A stretch of 64,000 nt of DNA, taken from contig VCAZ01000118.1 in NCBI GenBank assembly GCA_005784505.1, positions 354,410 through 418,409 of the forward strand, read 5' to 3'. The notes beneath the pieces were generated by a model. The model had not been told where the DNA came from. It did not search any database and was given only the letters and a program-made list of their open reading frames with translations. Source of the stretch: Bagarius yarrelli (taxonomy: Eukaryota; Chordata; Actinopteri; Siluriformes; Sisoridae). Positions 1-12,506 of the stretch are shown here, piece by piece. Position numbers and translations under genes: made by a program. Numbering within the stretch: the first letter of the stretch is position 1; each line of letters opens with the position of its first letter.

Positions 1-696
1 GGTTTAGGTTTGCTATTTGTTCAGCATGAGCTTACGAAGGGCACGGTTGGATTTCTCTCTTATTAGCTTCTCAAGCTAATGAATAAAAGGTGAAAAGTGG
101 ATTGCTCACGCTTCAGTAAGTAACGCTGTAAAAGCAACATTAAAAAAAATGTTAATACTTACTAATCTGGATTTTGCTTATGATCTCAAATTGTGTGTAA
201 ACAATAAAACTATTGACTTCATGACAAAATAAAGCTATTAGGTAGCAACGTATCGGTTCACACCAAAAAACACGCAAAATTGTAGGCGTCTTGCTTAACC
301 CTTCTTTTTTTAAAGTTCTCAACCATCAGCTGTGCTCTCCATTACAACAAGGACATTTCAGCAATTGATTTTCACCCTTGCTGTAACACTGCGACAGAAT
401 TTATTAACAAATAAAAAAATTACACAATATAACACAATGATGAGCTGCTCCTCATTATACTGGCAAGATGAGGAAGATAATTGGTTGGTTTTTGTCACAT
501 GACCCACGGTGTGCTTGCAGCATTCTGAAAATTGGAGACATTTTATCCTGCTGCGATTCAGACCTGGTTAGAAAAAACAAGAACATCGAAACAGATGTGC
601 GACGCCACCATGTCACTCTTTATTTGCGTTTGCTTGCTGTGCGTATACTTTTAGGCCCCTTAAAAATGTATGATAACTTACATAAGTAGATAGATG

Positions 697-730
697 GATA
701 GGTAGGTAGGTAGGTAGGTAGGTAGGTAGA
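697..730 (+). repeat. (GGTA)n microsatellite
   Basis: Tetranucleotide tract of GGTA units preceded by a few TAGA/TGGA units. Confidence 0.95.
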
Positions 731-1150
731 TATTTAAAAGAGCTGCAGACGTCAAATTAAGGAGACACGGGTTTTAAAACTTAAAGCAAAGAATAAATTG
801 TTTTGCCTCGTAATTACACCAAACTGAAAGAAACTAAACAATCTAATATAGTTTGTGAACAATAGATCAAACTCTGATTTTAGCAAAAAAATGTGCATAA
901 GCGCAACAGACGAGCATCTGTCATTTAAATCATTTTAGGATTTATGTAAAAACAAGATTATAACCAGTAAATAAACTAAACAGATTTTGGAATTAATCCA
1001 AACAGGCTCAAGATCACAGCAAGGTCAAATGTCTGAAAAAGGTTTTCTTTGTAACACAGGACTAGATATGCCCTCTGCAAGGTTCAAACGGTTATTCCAC
1101 AGAATTGTCTCATTTGATCTGCTGGTTGATTTTGTCTGATATATAGCTGT

Positions 1151-1220
1151 ATATAGATGGATAGATAGACAGACAGACAGATATTTACATACATACACAC
1201 ATACATACATACATACATAT
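1151..1220 (+). repeat. Compound (GATA)(GACA)(CATA) microsatellite
   Basis: Short GATA and GACA blocks, a TATTTA interruption, then CATA/CACA units up to about 1220. Confidence 0.9.
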
Positions 1221-1905
1221 TTGTTTCCTTTTTTCTTTCACTCCTCTCTTATTCTGTCCCTAGGTAAAAAGTTGCTAGTCCGAACGCTTTGCCCATGACC
1301 TTGTCCATTTTCTCTCTCTCATTTCTCTGTGCTTCTCTGCGTGTGTTAGACACAGATGTCTGCCATGTTGAGTCATGCACACCCCAGTCAGTTCGGAATA
1401 GGTGGAAGCTTATCTACTTGGAGCCTATTAATCAACTCGCAGTGTCTTTTTATTTTTTGCATCCACATTTTACACCCGTTGACCAGCCGTCTCTCTTGCC
1501 TCTCTGCCCTCAGGACACAATTACTGACTTAGAGTAAAGGTTGACCTCTGTCAAATAAATAGATCAGGCACTTTAAAAAAGTTTTGCTCACCCTTAGAGG
1601 GACACGGTGATCTGTCAGGGCTTTTTTTTTCATCATTTGATAAACCTCGCACAAACACAGAGACACGCTCATGCTCGTTTGAAGAGATCTGAAATGACCT
1701 TTTTATGATACGTGCACACACACACTCAGCTTGTGCCCACACGCAGACACACAAAGTGACCTTTCTGTAATACATATTCATGACCCGTGTGTTCATAAAG
1801 CTTTACACAGCTGGCCAAAGATGATCAGGTTTAATTGCTGTGTTTATCAGAGAATCAAACGTCTAACGTGAGCCATGACACAGGCTTGATTTAGGCAAAA
1901 CGCTG

Positions 1906-1907
<2 letters not shown>

Positions 1908-1943
<36 letters not shown>

Positions 1944-1971
1944 ATGTGTGTGTGTGTGTGTGTGTGTGTGT
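1908..1971 (+). repeat. (TG)n microsatellite
   Basis: About 32 TG units with a single CA interruption near 1943. Confidence 0.97.
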
Positions 1972-2108
1972 AGTAATGTGGCTGCTAGAAGGCCTACCTG
2001 AATGATGTGGATGTGAAGCTCTTACTGTTGTAGCGTTCGCGAATGTTTTGCTAGTTGACTTTTTTCACATCACCATCTGGACTCAAGAGTTGGCCTGGGA
2101 AACATTTT

Positions 2109-2146
2109 ACACACACGCGCACACACACACACGCACACACACGCAC
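2109..2146 (+). repeat. Imperfect (CA)n microsatellite
   Basis: CA repeat interrupted by CG dinucleotides, about 140 bp after the (TG)n tract at 1908-1971. The two are complementary and could pair in a transcript. Confidence 0.9.
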
Positions 2147-3615
2147 ATCAACACTTCCTAGTCTGGGTTTTGCTGGAGCCTCGACGTCTGCTTCTGAAAG
2201 CTAAACACTCGTTACACCTCCCGCTAAAATGTCAGGCTGTAGTTGCATATGCAGCGCTTGTGTCGGCGATGTCTGCGCTTCTTTATCATTTACCGTATCT
2301 ACCCTGCTTTGACATTTAAAACCCTTGAATTCTCAAATATGATTGGCCAGAACATGCTTTTTTTTAACAGCAGCTGGCTCCAAATCTAATCCCAGGTTGC
2401 CGTATAATAAGAAATCCTCTTTTTTATATGTCAGCTCATTCACAGGGATTTTACATCATTAATATAAAATTTACTTGTAACATTAATAATCTCCAACACC
2501 CTCACCTGCACAGTTGAATAAAAAAATGAGTTAAAAGTAAGTTGCTTTGCATGAGGTTGTCTGCCAAATGCCAGACATGTAAACTCAATGCTCAGTTTTA
2601 ATAAACATTAGAGAACTTTACTGTACATTCTATAGCATCTAACAAAAACCCTCCCCTTTAAAGTGCAGCTCTTCAGTTTCGGGAGTTTAATCCCCGATTC
2701 GGAATCATTCCATGATTTATGTGATAAAAATCAAGTTCAAAATGTTACCCTTGTTCTGAGAATGAAACACTGAGAACTAATTAAGGATTATCCGAGAATG
2801 CCCACAAGATCGTTTCCAGGAAATGGGAAAGTGCAAAATTTGTTATTTTCTCTATTAACCCAGCAAAACGTCCAGTGATTTGCCATAATTCTCCGCATTC
2901 CATAAACGTTATCGAGGTTTTCAGGACGTCATTAGTGTGCGGTTCATCCGTATCTGATAGACTGTCAAAGGACAAGTGAACTCATGCAACACATTTTCTT
3001 TCCTCTACCTGATGCGCCATTATTTTCCAAGGAATTCACACACAAAAATAATTTTAAGGAGTCTCAGTGGGAGCCATAGGTGATTCTAAAGCTGGAGTAT
3101 AATTATTTCTATTTTTGCCCTCCAAACAGAGGCGGCCTATTTATCTTAGGGTTTTGTAATTTGACGTGTTAAATCCATCGAAACGGTGAAGATGAAATAT
3201 TAAATTCTGCCTGGCCAAGATCTTGACTCAGCACCACTCGTCTGTGGGTGATCTGCGGTAATAAAGTGTGGGACTTGTGGGTGGATGGGGTCAGTGCACT
3301 CTCTAAACACCTCTCCACCTTATTACTCATTAGTCTTGCTCGTTAACTGAGTGGTACAATTGCATCACGGCTGAGTGTATACAACAGTATCCTTTCCTCC
3401 AAACACTCATTCTCCTCTGTCAAAACCCACAGCATCTTTTTTTAATTTTAGACTAAATTCATGAGGATGATATTCATTTTCTTCTTCACCTCCCCTGCAG
3501 ATCTGATCTTACGCTTAGCAGATGTAAACGCCGTATCAGCTCAGAAACGGGGAGCTCATTCTTCCTCTCAGTCTTTTAAAGTGCTCTCTATTCAGCTGTG
3601 ACAATCCCCCCTTCC

Positions 3616-3619
<4 letters not shown>
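2147..3619. other. Intronic DNA, no feature recognised
   Basis: AT-rich unique-looking sequence. No repeat family, exon-like segment or RNA gene was recognised. The open frames are short and isolated. Confidence 0.6.

Positions 3620-3651
<32 letters not shown>
3620..3651 (+). repeat. (TC)n microsatellite
   Basis: About 16 perfect TC units. Confidence 0.97.
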
Positions 3652-3654
<3 letters not shown>

Positions 3655-5776
3655 TCTTTTGTTTCCTCTCACGTGCTCTCTTCCTGTCCATGCAGTTATT
3701 TTTGGAAACTGCCCTGAGCTGTACCTTGAGTCAAACGCAGGCTCAGGAGCTTCGTAGTTATTTATTCATCCTTTCGTTTCTGTATTTATTATTAATCCAT
3801 TCCCTGCTTCAGCTCACAAAGGCAAGCAAGTCAAATCAATCTTATAAAAACTGAGTGTTAATCTAAGGCCACTTAAAAACAAGGTGGGGGTCTCTTGGTG
3901 CACCTTGGTCTGACCTGCCCCTTTTTCAGATGTATTTTAGTTTCTTTAAGACACACACATATCCGCTACCCTTTGAGAGATGAGATCAAAAGGCCAGCTT
4001 CTACGGATCACTCATTTAGAAAAGGTCAACTGAGCTCTGTCAACAACTGACCCAACACAATACTTCCAATAACAGAATCACAACACTTTTAGCATGAAGA
4101 ACAGAATGGAAATGCAGTAAGAAAATTCTAAAGAAATTTACTCAACATGACTTATTTGTTTGTAGAATTGAGGCATTCTCTAAACGGCATCAAATCTCGG
4201 AATCCTTATATTGATATTCTGGACTATTTTTTTTAAACAGAGCAATTTTTTCGGCAGCGCTTTAGTCTGTTATTTTGTTTAGCTCTTTCATATCCTAAAT
4301 CCGAGTTTTTCATACACATGAATCTCTTACACGCTTCCAAAAGTTGATGTTGAAAAACAAACTAGCACCAGAATCAATAAACACATGACAAAGATTTTAA
4401 AATAAACATATTAATTGTGTTTCAGGGGTGAAGAGTTTCACACAAATTCATGTTGATTCTATAGAAGTCACTTGTTTCTTTTAGGTGAAAGCTATAGTGA
4501 AAGAGGCCAGAAGACCATTCTCACATTCAGCAATATAGCAAGGTATCACACAATAACACCTCATCCAATCTTCAGCTGCTCTCCTTCCGTCCACGTAAAG
4601 AGGAAAGGAAAATTGGGAAAGAGGAAGAGGAAGAAGAGAACCATGTTCATCATCTCTGCCTTTTTGTGTGACTGCCGGGCTAAAACAATATAAATAACAT
4701 GAACCCTGAAAGATTGGTGTGCTCTACTCTGACAGCGAGATGGAGTATTGATTCTTGGCATGGTACTAAAATTGCCTGCCTCGTGTTGGCAAGAGAACGG
4801 TATACACGCCCTAAAAGCCATAAGTGATCAGTTATGTTAATGCTGACAAACAAAATACATGTCTGTAAACGAAAATGATTACATCACCCTGTTCCTGACG
4901 TCTGAGACAGGACAAGGTTTGGACCTCGTCCCCAAACATTTATTCAATGATTAAAAAGCCCTTCAATGTGCTGCTTTGTTATTATTATACAGAAAGTTGA
5001 TGGGAATATATGACAGCATCATGAAACCAGGCCATGCCAATCCTTTCCTCGTAATCAACTTGTCCCCGAACTGTCCCCATCAACAAGACAGACATGTCGC
5101 AGTACTCCAGGTTCAAACTTCTTTAAAGTTTCTCTTTACTTTAAACAAAACAGCATGTAGAAGAATCAATGTTGAGGGAAAAAAAGATTAGGAGATAAAC
5201 GAAACTCAATAGTTTCTCGGTAGGAGATAATTAGTTCCAAAAAGGCATAAAACCCAGGCGTAAAGGTTAAATTTCATGCTAATTACTTACATGTCTATCT
5301 AAGGTAATCTTCGAAAAGTCCTTAAAGATAGTGAGCAACAAGTCTTTCATCTAAAAAACTCATTCATTATTACAAAGTAGATTTGATGTTTAGTTAAAAG
5401 TTGCTATGCTTTTTGTAGGATTGCTATGCTACAAAAACTTAGTGGTTTATGGTTTATGTTTTATACACGGCACTAAATAAATCAGAAGAGCATGTACTGT
5501 GAAATAACTCTATTTCGAGAAATAAAATAGTTCAATGATGGCCTCCTCGCAGCCCTTTAAACTGTCCTTTTGACACAATCTGCATGTTGGTCATTGATGA
5601 TAGGCTTTACCATGTGTGTGTAAAAAGAGCAACAGGGGGACCTTTCAGGATTTAAAGGATTCCTTTGTCTTTCAATAACTCCACAGCCTGTTTTCATGAC
5701 CTCAACCAGCTCTCTGAAGTGACACACCACTCCAAACCCTTAAGCGACAACTGTTTGAAACTGCCTCGCTTTATAT

Positions 5777-5777
<1 letters not shown>
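3652..5777. other. Intronic DNA, mostly unique
   Basis: No exon or repeat family recognised. A small hairpin-like inverted repeat (TTTTTGTAG / CTACAAAAA, 10-base loop) lies at 5410-5437, embedded in a direct repeat of TTGCTATGCT. Confidence 0.6.

Positions 5778-5846
<69 letters not shown>
5778..5846 (+). repeat. (CA)n microsatellite, about 34 units
   Basis: The longest uninterrupted dinucleotide array in the window; likely length-polymorphic. Confidence 0.98.
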
Positions 5847-5849
<3 letters not shown>

Positions 5850-8584
5850 TTTAAGCTTTAGGACTTTTTCATACGACAGTCACGGCTCTAAAAGACCACG
5901 ACAACTGACAGACTCAGAATCTGCCTGTTATAAGATTCGCATTGTCAGAAGATTCCCTCTTCTGTAGCATCAGCATCTCTGGGAGTATTTGTACACACCA
6001 AACTGGCGCAAATGATGCTGGCCTCAAGATAATTTATTGTGTACACAGCGCAGGTCAAGGGAGAGTATTAATCCAGGCAAGCCGCCGAGCCCTTTTCTAA
6101 ATGAGATTGTCCCCAGGCGAGGGGCTACGCTTTTTATTTTCGTTTTGTTTTTCTCATTTTAAAGACCGGCTGGCCAGATTCTGGTCCGGAATGCCAATAA
6201 GATCTGACAAAGACGTACAAGAAAAAACTTTTAGTATGGATGTCAAAACAAACTAACAAGCACATGTGACACAAGTCTACTATAAATCAGGAATATATAA
6301 AAATCATTTAAAATAACATAAGTATCAGCAGACCTTATTCTGATTCAGAGACTTCGAAATGAGATTTTTTTAATTGCAATGTCATCCCAATTAGAACTTG
6401 ATTAAGAATAAAGCTACGTCACCTGCTAGGTTTACAAGTCTTTTTTATAAATGTATACATTTTTTTGTTCCGGATACAAACACAGAAGTCTGCTGTAAAA
6501 TCTTTTTCATATACTATGACTTATCTTAAACTTTTTCCCCCCTATTTCATGCTAAAAAGGCCGGCAATGTACTTGCAAATGATAAGACAAGTCGTGCATC
6601 AAAAAGATTTATTAAATCCGTCTTTCCCCCGCGAGAGAACAAACCGCATACTGTTCACCAGCGCCGCTCATACAAGCAAGATGAATGATGCGCTAAAAGT
6701 CTTCTCTCAGGTAATAGACAGATAGCATCATGTACTATACAAGGCATTGTAATCACAACTGACTCCTATTTTCAACTCAGTATCCAAGACAACCCAGTCC
6801 TCCGAGACACAGACGTTGGACAGATGACATCAGTCATATCTCCGCTTATACACACTCGAAGACCGGCTATATAAAGGTTCTCACTGAGGACTAGTAGTTT
6901 GAGGCTGCAGCAGAACAGCATGGAAAAGATACACGCATCGCTTTGATCTATTGTTCGAGGTGCTCAGTATTCCCTCAGTGACAGCTTCCATTCGAAAGCG
7001 ATCTGTAGCACTGCCGCAGCATCAAACAATGCCGTAATTTGTTTTACCTTATCTCGTAAATGAGCGACGTGCCCGACAAGCGACAGCATCTTCACACTGC
7101 ACCGAGGCATCTCAGCAAAGCGGAACTTTAATATACAAGGCTAATTGATGACAGACGTACCGTAGGTGCGCACACACCATAGCGATATCGGGGAGACTCT
7201 CTCTTCAGGAGAAATGAGGATACAACAAAAAGGAAAAATAAAATGGCTGGGTTCCACACTTGGGGGTTGAACTGTGTGGAAATTGAAAACTGCTGAGGCA
7301 TTTCAAAATGAATATTATTAAGATTTGTCTCTTGTTGTATTATATAGATGCCACATGTTTTTCCACTTAAAAAGGACATGTTTTATTATCAGGTGGTTCA
7401 AATTCCTGTTCTGGTAACAGCATAATTACAGCATGTTCTTCATATGGTTTCCTTTTTCGTTATTTTCTTTGTTATCTGTGTTTTTCGACTGAAGAAATCA
7501 ATCCCGTACGTATATATTTCAGACATTTTTTCAGACTACTAGCTATCTGTAAGCCTGGCCTTGTTTAATTCAAACTCTAGAATTATAAAAAAGGTCCAGT
7601 CTAGAGGTCAGGTACCACAACACATTTCCAGCAGAGCAAGAAATCTACGGAGAAGCTGTACGTCCTTCACGTCATCTGAAAAACAATCAAGCCTTCACAG
7701 TAAAGCTTTACACTTTCTCTGTTTTTACACTCCATTTGGAAGACAATATTTTTCATTTTCGACGGTTAGCATGCTCATGCGGTGACACCCATCGTGCACA
7801 GTTATCCAAATGTCATCACTGTAAACACACTGCTATTAAAGCAAACATGTCCGACTGATTAAAAACGAATTAACAACAAAGCGTCATTAGGAAAAATTAT
7901 TACCGAGGTTATTAAATAAGCTGTAGACGTGAACATCAGCAAAGAATCAGAAAAAGCAACACTTTCTTTGGAGACTTTGGGTAAAATACTAAAAAAGATA
8001 GACAATATATGCAACGCTCATTCTCCTAATGTTTTAACATTAGGGTAATTTTCTAATTTCAATTGAACAATAAACCAGAATAATATTTAAATCAGCCTCA
8101 CAAGAGGATTTCTGACCGGAAAAGTCACCGAAAAGCCATTTGCAAAGTCCCACAATAGGAGCGTATGCCATTTCGACAGAGAAACGATTAACAAATACGC
8201 TTTCTAGCCAAATGCTAGTTAAAGCAGAGCGAATTAGTCGGAACTCAAAAGGGAATGGAGTCTAATTACGCAAATATAACATTAAATAAACTCATTTGAA
8301 ATGTAAGCACTTCGGCCAAGTTTCGGACCGACTCTTGTTTGCCTTTTGTTCCGTACACAACTTTATTGGGGAATAAATTAAACAGGCGCCATGCAAAAAA
8401 ATACCGCTTTGTTGATGAATCACGATGTTATCCTGTTTTTCACTCTGGTCACGCCTGAAAAAAATTACCATAAACGGTCCTGAGGTCTAATTAAAAATTG
8501 TTAGTGCAACAGGGAGTACAGTGTTTGATGTAATTATTGGCCTCACTTTGACTGATTTTGTTGAAGATAATTTTCCTTTTTAAT
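5847..8584. other. Intronic DNA, mostly unique
   Basis: AT-rich with no recognisable interspersed repeat. The main point of interest is the TATA/CRE-like cluster at 6825-6876, listed separately. Confidence 0.6.
6825..6876 (+). promoter_or_regulatory. Promoter-like motif pair (CRE-like plus TATA box)
   Basis: TGACATCA at 6825-6832 differs by one base from the CRE core. The TATA-box-like TATATAAAG follows at 6868-6876. The first ATG downstream, at about 6920, opens a frame of only about 8 codons, so any transcript would be noncoding. Such motif pairs also arise by chance in 60 kb of AT-rich DNA. Confidence 0.2.
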
Positions 8585-9015
8585 GCAATTTTAATTGAAG
8601 CTGTGTGCCTACCTTTTCACACAGATTAGCATCAAGCCATTTATTTCCAGCTGTGGAGGAATGAAACAAATAGTTCACGTTCTGCTACAGCTTGTCCATC
8701 TCTTAAGCCTGGTCAGCCCTTTGATTTTGGTGGCGCGTGGAGCTGAATGCAAATGAGGGCATGCTTCATCTAAAATATGCATGACCCTTCCTTTTGCCAG
8801 CACAAAACACCAGCCAGCTGCTGAAGAACAATAAAACGGTGCCAGACTTGCAAGCTTGCATGTTTGCAGCTCTTTTTTTAAGGACATTTTGTCACAGACA
8901 TGGCAGCAGTGAAAAGCCATCAGCCAAATGAGATAATGTTTACAGGGGTCACCAGGATGAGAAAGCGCTTCACTAATGGCGTTCGGTGGACTATAAGCGT
9001 TGCTCAGCAATAGAC
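8585..9015. promoter_or_regulatory. Candidate conserved noncoding element with a POU octamer
   Basis: A 430-bp block free of simple repeats and transposon pieces, with mixed composition rich in TTAAT and TGCAT-type words. It contains a perfect POU octamer, ATGCAAAT, at 8747-8754, and a TCF/LEF-like CTTTGAT at about 8719. It resembles developmental enhancers in large vertebrate introns. Conservation was not tested. Confidence 0.3.
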
Positions 9016-9680
9016 AGAGCAGCATTATGGGTAGGAAAGATGAATGTCAGCGCTATAATTACAACTCTTTCGACTTGCGATCGTGAAGGTTTTATAGGCC
9101 CAGATGAAAGTGCTAACAAAAGCACCCTATTCTCGCCGTTAGAACCGAAATGACTTCACCACCGTAATGATGGTGAAAAACAATCGCATTTTCCAACAAA
9201 CTTTAATTGTGAATATATTTTTAGCAGTGATAATGGGCTTAGCTGTAAGTAAACAGAAATAAATGAATAACAATAATAAAATTATCCTAAAAACAAAAGC
9301 GCAACGCTTCCATTGTGTCTCTGGGAGAAGTTTATTGCCTACATATTGTGTATGTATATTCATACAAAATCTTCTGTTTTTTATAATAAACGTCCCTTGA
9401 ATTCAAAGGCAGCTTTGCGGCCTTTCGGCTCCAGGGTCCCCAAGCGATTACTGCTTGATGGGGACAGGATGGTAGCCCAGGGATGGACAGATTTTACAGC
9501 CAGATTGTGTGTCAGGCAAAGATTAAAACATTAGCTGATAACATTTTTTTAACAGCCTGAAACATAAACGTGCTGAATTAAAAATTATAATCATATAATG
9601 TACATAATTGGCTGAGTAGCTGGCCATATGTTGTAATGTTACATGAGCAGTCAATTTTAGGATTACAGACAACCAGGACA

Positions 9681-9806
9681 TTTTACATTTATGGCACTTG
9701 ACCATTTGAGCAGGTGGGGGGGGGGGTTTAGGGCATCGCTTTAGGGCCCAGCAGGGAATCGAACACGTTATTTTTTTAGTCACCCCTAACCACTAAGCCT
9801 AACCAC
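9681..9806 (-). mobile_element. Decayed tRNA-derived V-SINE-like copy
   Basis: On the minus strand it reads as head, middle (GGGCCC, CAAATGG) and 3' part. The + strand shows ACATTTATGGCA, a G run, GGGCCCAGCAGG, GAATCGAACAC (diverged B-box complement) and CTAACCACTAAGCC (head). Internal parts are deleted and the copy is old. Confidence 0.65.
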
Positions 9807-11333
9807 TTTCCTCCTTTGACCACTCGCCCAAATATGTGACTCTATGACATTTTCCTTTCATTGTTTTTCCCACAGTGGGTTTTCGCTGGGTTCTTTGGTT
9901 TTCTCGTGCTGAATTGTTTCCAGCCATGTTATTTTGGACCAGCTTCTTATACAATGGGTATTTTTCCAGGGCATCGCAAAATCAGCTCATTTCTGATTTC
10001 ACCTTAATTCATGTTAGATTTCTTGTTCTTCATACCGATATATATTTTTTGCTATAGAAGGTATTCCATTTAGTGTTTCCTGTTAAGCACACTTTACTCA
10101 CAAAGGTGGTGAGCGCAGCAAAGGGAAAGAAGTGCAACAGTCTATTATAATCTCAGAGAATTCTCGAAGACAAACGACTCCTCAGCATTAACCGGACACT
10201 CTAAATAAGATACAGAGTCTTTCCGTTGCTTATGTAAGTGTCCTCCCTCCCAAAATCTTCACTCCAACGATGTTCATGTTCAAACCGCTTACCCAATTAC
10301 TTCTTGACCAATCTCCCAGATTGTATTACGCTGACTTTTACAAACACAGACCCTGGATCAAAGGAGACGTGTACATTCATCAGCGTAGGCCAAGTGCTTT
10401 CTGCTACACTGACGTCACACCAGAGGCTCGTTTTAAACCATGCAGTGTTTTTCTCCAAAGTACAAGAGCACATGGTTCACTAGCTTATTAATACATTGTA
10501 ACTCTGATCTATTTTTTTCCCACCATGTCCTTTAGGAAAGACGCTGTGGGGGTAGCAAATAATTTGAGGTTTATCTCTTCATGTTTAGGGCCTCAGATGC
10601 CCTGTGTATGAAGAGTTAGAAATGTTATTGTCAGAAAGATGAGGAGACGTATTCAATGAGTGCCATCATTGCAAACAACAGTGTAGAGCAGCGCCAAGAA
10701 CTGTGTGTGAGATGCCTTCAAGCATGAGTCTGCCTTTGAGCAGAAATTCAAAGAGGTTGGCAGAGTTAGAACATTCAGTGTGCGCATCAGAGCTGTGAGA
10801 AAGTGGAAGAGCCAGTCAACTTATCAAAGTGCAGATCAGACCTCAATAATGCTGAGTTTGCGCCGCTTTTGCATCCTCCCTGAACTTCCCGCTGCCTGTT
10901 ATCTTGCTCTCTCATTGGCTGTAGGTCATCGCCGGATTTTGTATCGCCAACAGGTCCAGATATTTAACATTCCAAATATTTCACCTGCACTGGCAACACA
11001 CTGGTGCTTCCCTGAGATTGCGTCTTAGATCATTCACACTGTGTGTTCGTCATTCTTGTATACGAAATCCGTTTTGCCTCCGATTTCAGGCATTTGTTGC
11101 TTGTTTTCCAAACCCTGTCTGCGAGTGAAATCAGGGCTAAACTTATGTGTGAACTGGGCATAAGCTGAGATTGAAGAAAGCAGTACGCGGTCAGTAGATG
11201 TACCGGTAAATCTTATGGTACAAAGTGAAGGCGGAAATCCCAAACATTAATGTTTGTCACGGAGCAGACATCAGGACTGGTTCACATCTGGATTGTGTTA
11301 TTGTTTGCACTGATAGTCAAAAGTTTCTAAACA
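9807..11333. other. Intronic DNA, no feature recognised
   Basis: Two overlapping short frames near 10238-10491 have no recognisable motif or splice context. Nothing else stands out. Confidence 0.55.
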
Positions 11334-11363
11334 TTTTTTTTTTTTTTTTTGGGGGGGGGGGGG
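11334..11363 (+). repeat. Homopolymer junction T17-G13
   Basis: An uninterrupted T run is followed directly by 13 G. The G run could support a G-quadruplex-type structure or be prone to sequencing length error. Confidence 0.95.
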
Positions 11364-12231
11364 CATCTCAAGATAAAACTATAAAAAGGGAACTGGGAAA
11401 TGTAACTTTTTTATCTCATTGAAAATAATGTCAAACTATTAGATCACATGAAAGTTAATATTTGTGTTACAATGTCAGCTGTCTAGCAAGCTCAACCTGT
11501 TAAAAACATGATTAGCAAGCCACCGACAACGCTATGACAGCCAGATACAAACTGTAGCTAATATAAAATGTACTTGAGGAAGGTGTCTGAGTTACGGAAG
11601 CTTTTCTGATTCCTGAAAGCGCAATGTGACATTTTCAGAAATCAACCTTTGACCCCGTCAGTCAGGGGTCTGTATCAAGACAAATCCCAGCTTAGCGTAA
11701 CATACAGTGTATGCTAACAAAAACTTACCTTCAATAAAGACCTCTTCTAGAGCAAAAGTGGAAAGTAAAAGTCATTGACGTGTTTAAAGTTTTATGGATT
11801 TGATGGAACTTCAATAAAAATAGACTGTTATAATAAACCGAATCCTAATCAAACACATTGATTGACGATGCAACCTTTCCGTATGTTATAGAAGGAATAC
11901 AAAAAAAGTCATGATATATTACAGCATTTCTGGGATGCTGTTAGGTACTGAAGGTTGATAACATCTCAAAGAAAAAAACATGTAATCTTTATATTTTGGA
12001 AAAAAAAAATTTGGCCTGAAGGAACATTTATAAATGTTGCTGACTGACTTTCGCATAGCAAATTGGCCTCTTTTAGTCTCTTAGAGTTGTTTTTTTAATC
12101 CTTTTCAAGTATACATACAGCTGCCCAATGTATTTTTAATTATTTTTAATGAATATTCATGATAAACGTAAATTTTCAATATCATGAACTCTGAGCGAAA
12201 CAAATAGCCAGAGTTTGCTCAACCTTATCGC

Positions 12232-12506
12232 CAGACCTGGCCAAAGGCATAAGCAAACTAAGCTGCTGCATAGAGCCCTCTTAGCCTTTAGAGGGCCCTC
12301 AAGTGTACATAAAATGACATACAGAGAAGTGTAAAATAATTTGTATGATGGAAGCAACACAGCTACAACAAATAAAGTTGATAATAGGTGGTGTTCCATT
12401 TATGTGCGAATAATTAAGGATTGAAAATAATTAGTTATATTGGTGGCACTGAGGGGCCCCCAAATAAAATTCAGTTTAGGGCCCCTTAATGGTTTCGCCA
12501 GCCCTG
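12232..12506 (-). mobile_element. Nonautonomous hAT-like DNA transposon, about 275 bp
   Basis: The ends are imperfect inverted repeats: CAGACCTGGCCAAAGGCATA at the left, and the complement of CAGGGCTGGCGAAACC at the right, as in hAT elements that begin CAGGGCCGGCC. The flanking 8-mers CTTATCGC and CATATGGC match at 6 of 8 positions, consistent with a decayed 8-bp target duplication. There is no transposase. It shares end blocks with the copy at 50785-51024: the words AAGCAAACTAAGC and AAATAAAATTC occur here, and their complements occur there. Confidence 0.7.

Noticed and set aside
10238..10491. Overlapping 73- and 81-residue frames considered as an unknown exon
   Set aside because: No homology recognised and no acceptor/donor pair of good quality at the borders.
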